NCBI RefSeq assembly: GCF_000380245.2
Contig: NZ_HG428745.1
Span: forward strand, 146,607-210,606
Length of the DNA: 64,000 nucleotides
Reading direction: 5' to 3'
From: Bacillus massiliigorillae
GTDB taxonomy: Bacteria; Bacillota; Bacilli; Bacillales; DSM-1321
Part shown: positions 1 through 7,548 of the stretch, one piece after another
How positions within the stretch are numbered: position 1 is the stretch's first letter
Layout: the number at the start of each line of letters is the position of its first letter
The notes under the pieces: generated by a model
Seen by the model: only the letters and a program-made list of their open reading frames with translations
Databases searched by the model: none
Told to the model about the DNA's origin: nothing
Position numbers and translations under genes: made by a program

Positions 1-22
1 TATTTTCAAAGGATTTTACTCA

Positions 23-141
23 TTCAATTATCTACATACTATATTTTGTATAATTCACCTTACTTAAAAAATCCTTTATTACCAGTACTTCTAACCACTC
101 TAAAATTTCAATTAGACAATTCTTTTTTGTAGATAATTGAA
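23..141. repeat. Pair of perfect 14-bp inverted repeats
   Basis: TTCAATTATCTACA (23-36) and its exact reverse complement (128-141) flank 91 bp with no obvious gene. They sit just downstream of a short tyrosine recombinase gene. They could be a recombinase substrate, a long-loop hairpin at the end of the transcript, or both. No function is proven. Confidence 0.6.
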
Positions 142-160
142 AAAGGCATTAAATTAATGA

Positions 161-712
161 TTAGATTTTATATTTTGTTTGATACGCATTTAAACCATCT
201 TGTTGAATGCCAATATATCGAAGTGTCTCTTTCTGATCTGTATGATTAAACATCATTTGTAGAGCTACAACATCTTTAAATTGATTATAAAAATGATATC
301 CATACGTTTTCCTAAATGAATGAGTACCAATGCGTTCTAAATCAAATTCCTCTGCTACATCCTGAAGAATCTTATAAGCCATTCCCCTTGTTATGGGTTT
401 ATTCTTTCCAATCCTACTTTTAAAAAGAAATTCATATTTAGGTTTTCCTTGCACATAAGACCTAACGGCTTTCTTTAATTCAGGAGGCATCTTTACTTCT
501 TTTGGTTTCTTTGTTTTTTTCTCACGGACAAAAACGTTCCAACCTTGTACATCTCGGACTCTAAGGTTAAGGATGTCGGATATTCGCAATCCTGTGTTAA
601 TACCAAACAGAAAAAGAATATAATTTCTTTCATTTCTTTCTTTTAAGTACTCTTTAATTTCTTGGATTAATTCTTTATCTCTTATTGGTTGTACAAGATT
701 CATTATCCTCAC
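161..712 (-). CDS. Short phage tyrosine recombinase (paralog 1)
   Basis: At 183 aa it is only the catalytic half of a tyrosine recombinase. There is no SAM-like core-binding domain or AP2 arm-binding domain. The family residues are visible: Arg in GLRISD (about residue 43), Lys in EKKT, HSFRK (His-x-x-Arg, about 132), FNH, and the nucleophile Tyr in RYIG (about 166). A GTG start at 712 has AAAGG six bases upstream. An ATG nine bases further in would place GAGG only three bases away, so GTG is preferred. It is clearly paralogous to the gene at 4770-5342. It lies in the late-regulator region, far from the main integrase, so a role in resolving dimers, inverting a segment or regulating is as likely as integration. 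Confidence 0.8.
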   Translation of the reverse strand: MRIMNLVQPIRDKELIQEIKEYLKERNERNYILFLFGINTGLRISDILNLRVRDVQGWNVFVREKKTKKPKEVKMPPELKKAVRSYVQGKPKYEFLFKSRIGKNKPITRGMAYKILQDVAEEFDLERIGTHSFRKTYGYHFYNQFKDVVALQMMFNHTDQKETLRYIGIQQDGLNAYQTKYKI

Positions 713-854
713 CGCCCGCCTTTAATAAAAAAAGATGGTACCAACTCTATTGTTAGCACCACCTCAATATCGAATATATAGACTTATCAACCATATATTT
801 AGCAAATTATCAAATTTACCATACTATCATCTTATCAGCTTTTTCCCTTTATGC

Positions 855-887
855 TCTGCCATCATTCTGCCGATTATCTGCCATTTT
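855..887. promoter_or_regulatory. Three TCTGCC repeats at exact 11-bp spacing, candidate late activator site
   Basis: TCTGCC occurs at 855, 866 and 877, each followed by five variable bases, so the copies lie on the same face of the helix. The array sits directly past the end of the ArpU-like gene and upstream, in the leftward sense, of the short recombinase. A position between a late regulator and its downstream genes fits an activator binding site. The assignment is inference. Confidence 0.45.
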
Positions 888-1321
888 CAAATATATGATT
901 CAATTTTCAGTGCAGCAGCCAGTTTAAAGAATGCTTTTGATTTCATTCTGTAATACTGTCTTTCTGATAAGTTCATTTCAGTATATATCTGATAATCATA
1001 CACCATATCATCAACTAAATACCGTTTAATAATGATTTCTCTTTCACGAGCATTTAATCGATTTACACCTTTTCGAATCCAGTTAATATGCCGTTCTTTT
1101 ATTTGCTCTAAATGAACACGATCAATCGCTACCGATTCGGTCGTAGAATTGAATAAATTTGAAGGAGCAGCCGATACCATTGAATATGTTGCTGTCACTT
1201 TAGGAAGCTTCTCTTCTGATACACTGAACATGAACTCTCGATATTTCACTAGAGCTTCTTCCACATTTGCCTTTGTTTCTTCCTCATTGATGGCTGGAAT
1301 AAGACTTAACTGTTCAATCAT
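887..1321 (-). CDS. ArpU-family phage late transcriptional regulator
   Basis: This 144-aa protein has an N-terminal helical part and a C-terminal sigma-70 region 4-like helix-turn-helix. The region from about residue 83 (NRLNAREREIIIKRY) through LSERQYYRMKSKAFFKLA matches the ArpU pattern seen in Gram-positive phages. Such proteins are thought to switch on late (packaging and lysis) transcription. It is the last regulator in the leftward early operon, as expected. A GGAGGTCG-type ribosome site precedes the ATG. Family assignment is firm; the target promoter is inferred. Confidence 0.8.
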   Translation of the reverse strand: MIEQLSLIPAINEEETKANVEEALVKYREFMFSVSEEKLPKVTATYSMVSAAPSNLFNSTTESVAIDRVHLEQIKERHINWIRKGVNRLNAREREIIIKRYLVDDMVYDYQIYTEMNLSERQYYRMKSKAFFKLAAALKIESYI

Positions 1322-1332
1322 TTAACGACCTC

Positions 1333-1569
1333 CTAACAATTTAATTCTTCAATCTTTGAGACCTGCAATGCAATTTTTTCGTAACATCCATCTATATCGC
1401 TCGAACAATCATGAACATCTTGTCCTTCAATCTCATATAGACCAAATTCATTAAGAAAGACCTTTATGTTATGAATTATGATAGTTCCTTCTTCTTTCAC
1501 TTTCAATAACTTAGAATAAACAGGATCAAATTCATGTCCTAACTCATTATAAATTGATAACTGCTCCAT
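1333..1569 (-). CDS. Small phage protein of unknown function
   Basis: It encodes 78 residues, acidic overall, with three cysteines (HDCSSDIDGC and the C-terminal ELNC). It lies 11 bases upstream of the ArpU-like gene with AAGAAGGTG before its ATG, so it belongs to the same operon. No transmembrane segment or known motif is visible. Function is not recognised. Confidence 0.6.
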   Translation of the reverse strand: MEQLSIYNELGHEFDPVYSKLLKVKEEGTIIIHNIKVFLNEFGLYEIEGQDVHDCSSDIDGCYEKIALQVSKIEELNC

Positions 1570-1668
1570 AATTCACCTTCTTGCTTCCGTCTATCAAACT
1601 CTATAAGGGCTAAATATCTAAAATCAGTATGTCTAGCCAAGTATTGCAACTCGGCTAGACTAGCAATT

Positions 1669-1968
1669 CTAAGATTCATAACGTATTAGTTTCTCTTTTA
1701 ATTCTTTATTTTCTCTTAGCAAACTAAGAATATAATTATGTTGATAATCCATTCTTTCCTTCATTCCAAAAATGTAATGTAATTGATCTACATTTTCTTG
1801 TATTGCATGTTCAACTAATTCAGTGTTTGTCCAAGATGAAGGAGTAAATGGTTCTGGATACTTTTCAGCACCTTTGCAAATCTGTCCTTGTCTAACCTTT
1901 TCCCATGCTTCCTTTGCTTCCTGGTAGAATGGATGAGCTAAATGCAATTGCAATTTATTTTCCAACAT
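1669..1968 (-). CDS. Phage protein with a MazG/dNTP-hydrolase-like helical segment
   Basis: This 99-aa protein starts at the ATG at 1968, six bases after AGGAGG; an in-frame TTG further upstream is spurious because it lies before the ribosome site. The middle reads KYPEPFTPSSW, then a helix with HAIQENVDQLHYI. That resembles the helical core of phage dATP/dGTP hydrolase (MazG-like) domains, where an ExxD-type pair binds metal. The C terminus is a Lys/Glu-rich coil. The similarity comes from recall of the motif and is weak. It follows the 44-codon gene at 1992-2126. Confidence 0.55.
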   Translation of the reverse strand: MLENKLQLHLAHPFYQEAKEAWEKVRQGQICKGAEKYPEPFTPSSWTNTELVEHAIQENVDQLHYIFGMKERMDYQHNYILSLLRENKELKEKLIRYES

Positions 1969-1991
1969 ACATTTCCTCCTATTCAACTGGT

Positions 1992-2126
1992 TTACTCTTT
2001 TGTTTCCTTAACATTTCTCTTTAATGAGGTGAGCACATCATCTAGAGTACTTTTCTCACCACATATTTCGCGATTATTCTCTATATGCCATATAATGTTC
2101 TTAACTTGTCTATTCGTTAATGCCAT
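1992..2126 (-). CDS. 44-aa phage protein of unknown function
   Basis: An ATG at 2126 follows GAGAGGA five bases upstream and opens a 44-codon frame ending at TAA just before the ribosome site of the next gene. The product is charged, helical (TNRQVKNIIWHIENN) and soluble. It is the first gene of the short leftward run 1992-887. Function is unknown. Confidence 0.5.
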   Translation of the reverse strand: MALTNRQVKNIIWHIENNREICGEKSTLDDVLTSLKRNVKETKE

Positions 2127-2238
2127 AGAAATCCTCTCCATTCTCTTCTATATCGTTTTTAGCTAAATTCAACATTTTTCTACTACTTCTTACATAAAAA
2201 GTTATAATATACCTATATCAAAAAAAGTTGGTGTTGTT

Positions 2239-3135
2239 ATGACAAAAGTACAAGAGAAAAATATAACCACAAATGCACAAGAAAAAACATTTGATAAGAT
2301 TCAATGTGGATTAATTATGCCTATTGCACCCATTAGAGATTATTCAGAAGCCCATTGGCAAGATGTAAAAAGAATAATTCAAGAAACCACTTATAGTATC
2401 GAAGGTTATTCTTTTAAGACTGAGATGGTAAGTGACTCTGATGGTGAAACGAATATGATACACAAAAATATAATTCAAAATATTTACAATGCGGATATTG
2501 TTGTCTGTGATATAAGTGGACGTAATCCAAATGTGTTATTTGAATTAGGTATGCGTTTAACGTTTGATAAACCTACCGTCATTATTATGGATAATCAAAC
2601 AGACTTTTTATTCGATATAGGCTCTATCGACACCCTTATTTACCCTAAGGATTTAAGATTTCAAAATATTATTGATTTTAAGGGTAAGTTAGCTCAAAAG
2701 ATAATCCAAACCCTCCATAAATATAAGGAAGATAAGAATTATTCTGCTTTTTTAAAGCATTTCGGTGATTTCGAAGTACCAACAATAGATCAAAAACAAC
2801 TTAGCACTGACCATATCATTCTGAATGAACTGCAGAGAATGAATAGAGATATTAGAATGATTAAAAATCAAACTAACTACGATAATAATTACTTAGAACA
2901 AAGAAAAAGTCCGATTAACCGTTCTAGCACTGTAAAAAATATTGCTCTTTCCTTGATTCAAACCTATGTCGCAAATTATATTACATCTACATTAGATAAT
3001 AGAGCTCCAATAGAAATTGCTAAAAGTAAAGAATTTGTAGAATATATTACTTCTAATCTTGAAGCAAAATATACTCAATATATATCGAAAGATGAAATGA
3101 TTAATATAATTGAACAAGCACAAATAGCTTATTAG
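2239..3135 (+). CDS. Prophage cargo protein with nucleoside-deoxyribosyltransferase/TIR-like N-terminal domain
   Basis: This 298-aa protein has two parts. Residues about 20-160 show a Rossmann-like pattern: a beta strand CGLIMPIAPIRD, a central NADIVVCDISGRNPNVLFELG, then KPTVIIM. The D-x-S-G-x-NPNV-x-x-ELG signature is typical of the nucleoside 2-deoxyribosyltransferase/TIR-like superfamily. That superfamily includes NAD- or nucleotide-cleaving effectors in bacterial immunity. Residues about 190-298 are helical and polar and could sense or oligomerise. The gene is on the strand opposite to the early operon and has its own TATAAT at 2203-2208, the usual arrangement for phage cargo. No transmembrane segment is seen. 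The fold is an inference from motifs; enzymatic activity and role are unknown. Confidence 0.55.
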   Translation: MTKVQEKNITTNAQEKTFDKIQCGLIMPIAPIRDYSEAHWQDVKRIIQETTYSIEGYSFKTEMVSDSDGETNMIHKNIIQNIYNADIVVCDISGRNPNVLFELGMRLTFDKPTVIIMDNQTDFLFDIGSIDTLIYPKDLRFQNIIDFKGKLAQKIIQTLHKYKEDKNYSAFLKHFGDFEVPTIDQKQLSTDHIILNELQRMNRDIRMIKNQTNYDNNYLEQRKSPINRSSTVKNIALSLIQTYVANYITSTLDNRAPIEIAKSKEFVEYITSNLEAKYTQYISKDEMINIIEQAQIAY

Positions 3136-3266
3136 ATTATCATAGACTGAATTCGTAATACCATAATTCAGTCTATGAATCTCTCTCAACCTTGTGTTTC
3201 CTGGTAATAAAATGTAAAACCATTTATCTTATGTGATACAATTATCAAAAACAGGTGGGATTTTTA

Positions 3267-3449
3267 ATGAACTATGATGATCTGATAGCCCAACTATTTT
3301 TATTTGTTATCACATTAGCAATATTATTTGGTGTTTATCGTGTTATTAAATTTGTATTTTCCCTAAAGAATCAGTCTAGTAATTCAAAGTCAGTTGAAGA
3401 AAAACTCGATAAAGTTATTGAATTACTGAAGAAAGATAAGAAAAGTTAA
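3267..3449 (+). CDS. Small single-pass membrane protein, DUF4083-like
   Basis: It encodes 60 residues from the ATG at 3267, which follows AGGTGG by eight bases; the in-frame GTG at 3255 lies inside the ribosome site. One transmembrane helix spans about residues 8-30. A Ser/Asn linker and an amphipathic EEKLDKVIELLKKD tail follow. This layout is typical of the DUF4083 family common in Bacillus. It follows the putative effector gene by 130 bp and may be cotranscribed with it. Family call from recall; function unknown. Confidence 0.6.
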   Translation: MNYDDLIAQLFLFVITLAILFGVYRVIKFVFSLKNQSSNSKSVEEKLDKVIELLKKDKKS

Positions 3450-3587
3450 TTCCTTCAATACGAAGGGATTTTTCTTTTAAGCAACACAATAATTCTTAAG
3501 ATTCCAAAGATTTTCAATCACATATGAAACTTCTTATAAAGTAATTCCGTATTAATATGTAAACTAATTACATATAAGGGGAATTTT

Positions 3588-3773
3588 ATGTCTAGACGAG
3601 TTTTAGGAACAACAATTGCAATATTAGGTGCACTTGCAACGATTATTAACCTTTCTTTTTTTCAGCATATGGAGTGGTATGATAAAGTCCGAGTGATTTC
3701 CTATGCTGTATTTTTTATAGGAATAATGTTAATTCCAGAATACAATAAGAAGAAAAGTAAAAATCAAGAGTAG
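3588..3773 (+). CDS. Small two-helix membrane protein
   Basis: The 61-aa product has hydrophobic helices at about residues 5-24 and 36-53, with a lysine-rich C-terminal tail. AAGGGG six bases before the ATG is a good ribosome site. It is the third gene of the rightward cassette at 2239-3773. It resembles small superinfection-exclusion or immunity membrane proteins only in general form. Function is not recognised. Confidence 0.55.
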   Translation: MSRRVLGTTIAILGALATIINLSFFQHMEWYDKVRVISYAVFFIGIMLIPEYNKKKSKNQE

Positions 3774-3836
3774 GCTATAGTAAAGGGAAGCAGACAACTG
3801 TTTTCCTTTATTTCGTTATCCATCTTCATTCCTCCC

Positions 3837-4427
3837 CTATTCACTCATAATCTTTTCTGTATATGCTTTAACGAAGAATGACTTCTCTTCTTTTAATTGC
3901 TCAATTTGATTCCAATCGAACGTTTCCAAAATCTTAAGTAGCCGTTCCACTTTAGGAGCTCTCCAAGCTGTCATTGCATACGTATGAGCTTTAGCCGAAT
4001 AGTGATAATGATTTAACTCAAGATGGCGCTTTGCTTCTGCTTTTGTTAAGAACATGGTATTTGGAGCAATAAACGAAACCTGCTCTTCATAAATTGGATA
4101 AAACCTTGAATCATCATCATAAGATTCAATCCAACTATAGACATCATTAGGTGAATCAAACTCTTGAAGATCCTTTAGTTCTTCTATTTCATCTTCAGTA
4201 AAATCTTCGCTACGTTCTCCATTTAAGATTTCATCTACATAATCATTTAGCTCTACAGTTTCACAAGCATCTGAATCAAATAAGGAAATTCTATCCTCAT
4301 GCCCTTCTGCAGTAACTACCCATTTATAGTCCATAATCGCCCAAAATCTTGGTGAAGCTTGACAGTCATTTTCTTGGGTTCTAAGTTCTTGTTGCAAATC
4401 CTTTAAGAACTGAATATCTCCAATCAT
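3837..4427 (-). CDS. Phage protein of unknown function, acidic, 196 aa
   Basis: It starts at the ATG at 4427, six bases after AGGAGG; ten extra upstream codons lack a ribosome site. The sequence is strongly acidic, especially about residues 55-115 (many D/E). A more basic helical C terminus follows (KAEAKRHLELNHYHYSAKAHTYAMTAWR). No catalytic motif or membrane segment is visible. Acidic small phage proteins sometimes mimic DNA or inhibit host enzymes, but nothing specific supports that here. It belongs to the leftward early operon. Confidence 0.6.
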   Translation of the reverse strand: MIGDIQFLKDLQQELRTQENDCQASPRFWAIMDYKWVVTAEGHEDRISLFDSDACETVELNDYVDEILNGERSEDFTEDEIEELKDLQEFDSPNDVYSWIESYDDDSRFYPIYEEQVSFIAPNTMFLTKAEAKRHLELNHYHYSAKAHTYAMTAWRAPKVERLLKILETFDWNQIEQLKEEKSFFVKAYTEKIMSE

Positions 4428-4467
4428 TTTTAATCCTCCTATCGATTTAGGAAACATAATACAAAAT

Positions 4468-4608
4468 CTATTTCATATCTTGTGCAAATTCTGCAGATAG
4501 TGACCACTTACAACCACAAGTACAAACAAACACTAGCTTTTTATACTTCATAATATCGCTGTAAACTGTATACTTACATTTCGGACAATACGCTTTATAT
4601 AGCTTCAT
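4468..4608 (-). CDS. 46-aa zinc-ribbon-like phage protein
   Basis: The frame opens at the ATG at 4608 with AGGATG upstream and encodes YCPKCKYTV near the N terminus and VCTCGCKWS near the C terminus. The two cysteine clusters, about 20 residues apart, look like a small zinc ribbon. Such proteins usually bind nucleic acid or partner proteins. It is tightly linked to the 44-aa gene just upstream. Confidence 0.55.
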   Translation of the reverse strand: MKLYKAYCPKCKYTVYSDIMKYKKLVFVCTCGCKWSLSAEFAQDMK

Positions 4609-4619
4609 ACAGCATCATC

Positions 4620-4754
4620 CTAACTAATCAATTTCCACCCTTGTTTCAATCGATTGTGTAATTGATATTTTCGTAAAGGCTCAAACGAATAAACTTTTTG
4701 TCCATCTTCCCATTTATATAAAAAAAGCCATTTTGCATCTGGATGAACTCTCAT
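4620..4754 (-). CDS. 44-aa phage protein of unknown function
   Basis: The ATG at 4754 follows AGGGG and opens 44 codons ending 11 bases before the zinc-ribbon gene. The product is basic and aromatic-rich (KWLFLYKWEDGQKVYSF). Tight spacing and coding-like composition support a real gene, but no family is recognised. Confidence 0.5.
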   Translation of the reverse strand: MRVHPDAKWLFLYKWEDGQKVYSFEPLRKYQLHNRLKQGWKLIS

Positions 4755-4769
4755 TACATCATCCCCTAG

Positions 4770-5342
4770 CTATAAACTGAATTTGTCTACTGCTTCGTCT
4801 ATTATGTCTTGATTAATCCCTATATAACGCATAGTTACACTTGGTGAAGAATGATTAAAAATCTCCTGGAGTATCGCTATATCCTTATATTTTTGATAAA
4901 AGTGATATCCGAACGTCTTGCGTAATGTATGTGTACCTATTTCTGTAATATTAACTTCTCTTGCTGCTTTATTAAGAATCTTCCAAGCTTGAACTCTTTT
5001 AATTGCTTTACTTCCCCGTAAGGATTTAAATAAAAAATCATCGTCATGTAGTTGCCGAATATATTGACTGATATGCGTTTGTAGATTTTCATTCAGCTTA
5101 AATCGTTTGTATTTACCTGTTTTCTTCTCGTTTAAAATCAAATGAGACTTACCTTTTACGTCAGATACTTTCAACCCAAGTAAATCACTAATACGTAACC
5201 CAGTATTAATTCCTAGAAGAAAAAGAAAGTAATTTCTGTAATGCTGATTCTTTAAAATTCCCTTCATTGCAGCAATCTTGTTCAAATCACGTATAGGTTG
5301 AACTGTTTTCAAATAAATGCCATCCCCTTGTTGTTTTGTCAC
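4770..5342 (-). CDS. Short phage tyrosine recombinase (paralog 2)
   Basis: This 190-aa catalytic-domain-only tyrosine recombinase carries the Arg in GLRISD, Lys in NEKKTG, HTLRK, FNHSS and the nucleophile Tyr in RYIG. Its residues closely track those of the 161-712 protein, so the two are paralogs. The GTG start at 5342 overlaps the TGA of the preceding gene as GTGA, indicating translational coupling. An inner TTG would give an N terminus aligned with the paralog. It lies inside the replication and early operon, away from attP, so a role other than lysogenic integration is likely. Confidence 0.78.
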   Translation of the reverse strand: MTKQQGDGIYLKTVQPIRDLNKIAAMKGILKNQHYRNYFLFLLGINTGLRISDLLGLKVSDVKGKSHLILNEKKTGKYKRFKLNENLQTHISQYIRQLHDDDFLFKSLRGSKAIKRVQAWKILNKAAREVNITEIGTHTLRKTFGYHFYQKYKDIAILQEIFNHSSPSVTMRYIGINQDIIDEAVDKFSL

Positions 5343-5596
5343 CAATATTTATTCAAATTTTTATAGTGTTTTATTAAGTCTTTTTTACGTAATTCATAAA
5401 GCTTTGTACAAACAGTAGCTTTTGTTCGCCCTAATGCAAGTGCTACTGTTTCTAGATGGTCAAATTCATTAAATTTGCATAAATACTCTAAATCCTCTTC
5501 CGTCCATGGTGATTTTTGTTTAAAGTGCAGTTCTGGATGATATTTAATACGCCCACAGGAATCATATTCAATTCCTTGCAAATCATCTATTGTCAC
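5339..5596 (-). CDS. Phage Myb/SANT-like DNA-binding protein
   Basis: It encodes 85 aa from a GTG at 5596, which overlaps the previous stop as GTGA and has GGGAGG nine bases upstream. Residues about 30-75 form a helix-turn-helix of Myb/SANT type: SPWTEEDLEYLCKF, then ALGRTKATVCTKLYELRKK. The N terminus is short and charged. DNA binding is likely; the target is unknown. Confidence 0.6.
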   Translation of the reverse strand: MTIDDLQGIEYDSCGRIKYHPELHFKQKSPWTEEDLEYLCKFNEFDHLETVALALGRTKATVCTKLYELRKKDLIKHYKNLNKYW

Positions 5597-5820
5597 CCTA
5601 ACCACCCTCCCGGACGAGATTTAATCCTTTTCTCACGCATCAAATGAAAAAGCACAAGAAAGATATCATCTAACGTTATTCGAAAACGTAATGCGATTTT
5701 ACTAGCTTTTATGCCTTCGTTATATAGACTGATAACCTCTCTAAGATCACTTTCATTCCAGTCAAATTTCAGCTCGTCCAAAATGATGACTGTATTATCA
5801 AAATCAACACAAGCCCCCAT
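5593..5820 (-). CDS. Small phage protein with helix-turn-helix-like C terminus
   Basis: This 75-aa protein has an acidic N terminus, then WNESDLREVISLYNEG, KASKIALRFRITLDD and a third helix. That three-helix spacing is common in homeodomain-like DNA binders. GGAGGGAG before the ATG is a strong ribosome site. It lies 11 bases after the helicase loader gene and overlaps the next gene by GTGA. Function is inferred only at the level of possible DNA binding. Confidence 0.55.
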   Translation of the reverse strand: MGACVDFDNTVIILDELKFDWNESDLREVISLYNEGIKASKIALRFRITLDDIFLVLFHLMREKRIKSRPGGWLG

Positions 5821-5831
5821 ATTACTCCCTC

Positions 5832-6641
5832 CTATGAAAACTTTTTAAAGCGATAGTTTTTTCCTTCGATTTTAATTGAGTCACAATATTGAACCATTCT
5901 GCTAAAATCTCGTTCTCCATACAATTCAATCAATTGTTTTGCTGTAAAATTCGTTGTATAAATAGTAGACTTACCAACCCGACTATCAACGACTTCATAA
6001 ATTTTCCCCTTTGCCCATGCAGCAGCATCATCTTTCTTTCCATCAATTTCTACTCCAAGATCATCAAGGACAAGAACATTTACATTTTGTAATGCCGATA
6101 ATACCTCTACTTCCTGCAAAGCACTTTTCCTGTTATACGTAGCTTTTAATTCCGTCATCAACCTTGGTAGAGAAATAAATATTCCACTATATTTTTTCTT
6201 AATTAATTCTTTAACAATCGCAGATGCAAGGTGGCTTTTACCTAGACCTGGTTTCCCTTGTAAAACTAATCCTCTCTCACAATCAAATTCATTTATATAA
6301 GTTTTTACCGTTTCAAGAGCAACATCTTGTGATTCATTTTGTGGATAATACTTATCTAAGGTAGCTTCATGTAAATCTTTATTCATTAGACTTTTCTTTT
6401 TAAATGCCGACATTAATTTATGAACATCTTCATTTTCTAACGCTTTTTCAGCCGAATCCTTTATTTCCTTATCTTCTGCAGCAATAGTAGAGCAATAAAA
6501 ACAAAATTCATTTCCATTCTCATCAATGAGAAGCTTTCGTTTACATATGCTGTTGTTAATAATGTCGATATTTCTACAACGATTATCAGAAGTCAAAATT
6601 GTATTCTTCTGAAAGACTTTTGAGGTTTGGATCGATTTCAT
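5832..6641 (-). CDS. DnaC/DnaI-type helicase loader ATPase
   Basis: This 269-aa AAA+ protein has an N-terminal cysteine cluster (Cys in CRNID, CKRK and CFYC), probably a zinc site. The ATPase core follows, with Walker A QGKPGLGKS (about residue 130), Walker B VLVLDDLG and an arginine-rich GERDFSRM region. Such loaders place the replicative DNA helicase at the phage origin together with the initiator. The ATG at 6641 follows AGGTGGTGG and is chosen over upstream GTGs that lie inside the ribosome site. The gene starts within the last 56 bases of the initiator gene, so the two are coupled. Confidence 0.88.
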   Translation of the reverse strand: MKSIQTSKVFQKNTILTSDNRCRNIDIINNSICKRKLLIDENGNEFCFYCSTIAAEDKEIKDSAEKALENEDVHKLMSAFKKKSLMNKDLHEATLDKYYPQNESQDVALETVKTYINEFDCERGLVLQGKPGLGKSHLASAIVKELIKKKYSGIFISLPRLMTELKATYNRKSALQEVEVLSALQNVNVLVLDDLGVEIDGKKDDAAAWAKGKIYEVVDSRVGKSTIYTTNFTAKQLIELYGERDFSRMVQYCDSIKIEGKNYRFKKFS

Positions 6642-7431
6642 TTTGTCCACCACCTTTTTGATTTAAATATGATTCAAAGTTAGTACCAAACAACGTTTTA
6701 GGACGCACGAATTTATTCATTTTTTTATCATTCAGCCATTCGGCCACTTTTATATCAATTACTTGTTTAAAATCATCTAATCTAAATCCTTCATTCCAAC
6801 GAGCTTTTATATAATCTCTGGATTGTTTAGAAGAAGAACGATAATTTGTATTTGCTTTAGCATTTAAATAGTCGAGTATCTCGACAAATGGAATTTCTTC
6901 TTTTTCTTTTTCTTCTTCTTTTTCTTCTTCTTTTTCTTTTTCTTTTTCTTTTTCTTTTTCTTGTCCACCTGTCGTACTACGATTCGTTGACGATACGTTG
7001 AACCCTTCATTGACAAGGAATTCAGTGAAAATATCTTTTATGTTTGGCTGCTGAATCATTTTATAAATTGGAACTAATTGAGACACATTCTTAATTAGTT
7101 TCAACTCTTTTCTTATTAAATCTTCTACAGGCTTACCAGCACGCCCTAAATTGTACTTTCCCCAATTTATAATAGCGATTTCTCTTGTTTTATTATCATA
7201 AGTAACTAATTTATGATGGTCGGTAAACCTTTGTAATAGAGCATTAACAGCCTCTTGTGCATATCCCATTTCAAAAGCTATTTGCTTTTTAGTTATTTGA
7301 TAAACACCTATTTGGCGTGTATGAGGGTTAGTGAGAAGATAGAGATAAAAGAACTTATCCTCTGGTGTAAATTCCTCTTGAACCTTAACGTCATTCCAAA
7401 ATGTTGTATGAACTTGTCTAAATACAGTCAT
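6586..7431 (-). CDS. Phage replication initiator / replisome organizer
   Basis: This 281-aa protein has a winged-helix N terminus (about 1-110; GVYQITKKQIAFEMGY) and a Glu/Lys low-complexity linker (about 165-190). The C-terminal domain (EILDYLNAKANTNYRSS through FGTNFESYLNQ) matches the conserved phage replication C-terminal domain (Phg_2220_C type). The start is the ATG at 7431 after AAGGAGG. With the DnaC-like loader downstream it forms the replication module. The phage origin may lie within this gene, as is common, but I see no clear iterons. Confidence 0.82.
   Translation of the reverse strand: MTVFRQVHTTFWNDVKVQEEFTPEDKFFYLYLLTNPHTRQIGVYQITKKQIAFEMGYAQEAVNALLQRFTDHHKLVTYDNKTREIAIINWGKYNLGRAGKPVEDLIRKELKLIKNVSQLVPIYKMIQQPNIKDIFTEFLVNEGFNVSSTNRSTTGGQEKEKEKEKEKEEEKEEEKEKEEIPFVEILDYLNAKANTNYRSSSKQSRDYIKARWNEGFRLDDFKQVIDIKVAEWLNDKKMNKFVRPKTLFGTNFESYLNQKGGGQNEIDPNLKSLSEEYNFDF
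6894..6962. repeat. In-frame TTTTTC/TTC microsatellite encoding a Glu-Lys linker
   Basis: Hexanucleotide TTTTTC units mixed with TTC triplets run for about 65 bases. On the coding strand they read GAA/AAA/GAG codons, giving an alternating E/K linker. Slippage by whole units would lengthen or shorten the linker without a frameshift. Confidence 0.85.
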
Positions 7432-7517
7432 TATGGCCTCCTTACAGTTCCTATAGATTTTCACTAGAAAATAGTGTAAAATTTACAGGAACGTAAATTC
7501 ATCAATTATGTTTAAGT

Positions 7518-7535
7518 CTAGTGTTCCAGCACTAG
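7518..7535. repeat. Stem-loop between antirepressor and replication initiator
   Basis: CTAGTG and CACTAG pair around a six-base loop. On the + strand the stem runs into a T-rich stretch; on the - strand, where the genes are read, no clean T-run follows. It could be a weak terminator or a regulatory hairpin in the 117-base gap. Confidence 0.4.
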
Positions 7536-7548
7536 GCTATTTTCTTTT

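Noticed and set aside
735..953. 72-codon + strand frame across the ArpU gene end
   Set aside because: Overlaps the TCTGCC array and the ArpU coding end; composition is that of noncoding AT-rich DNA.
6894..6962. CRISPR-like or tandem array
   Set aside because: Units are six or three bases with no spacers; it is a coding microsatellite.
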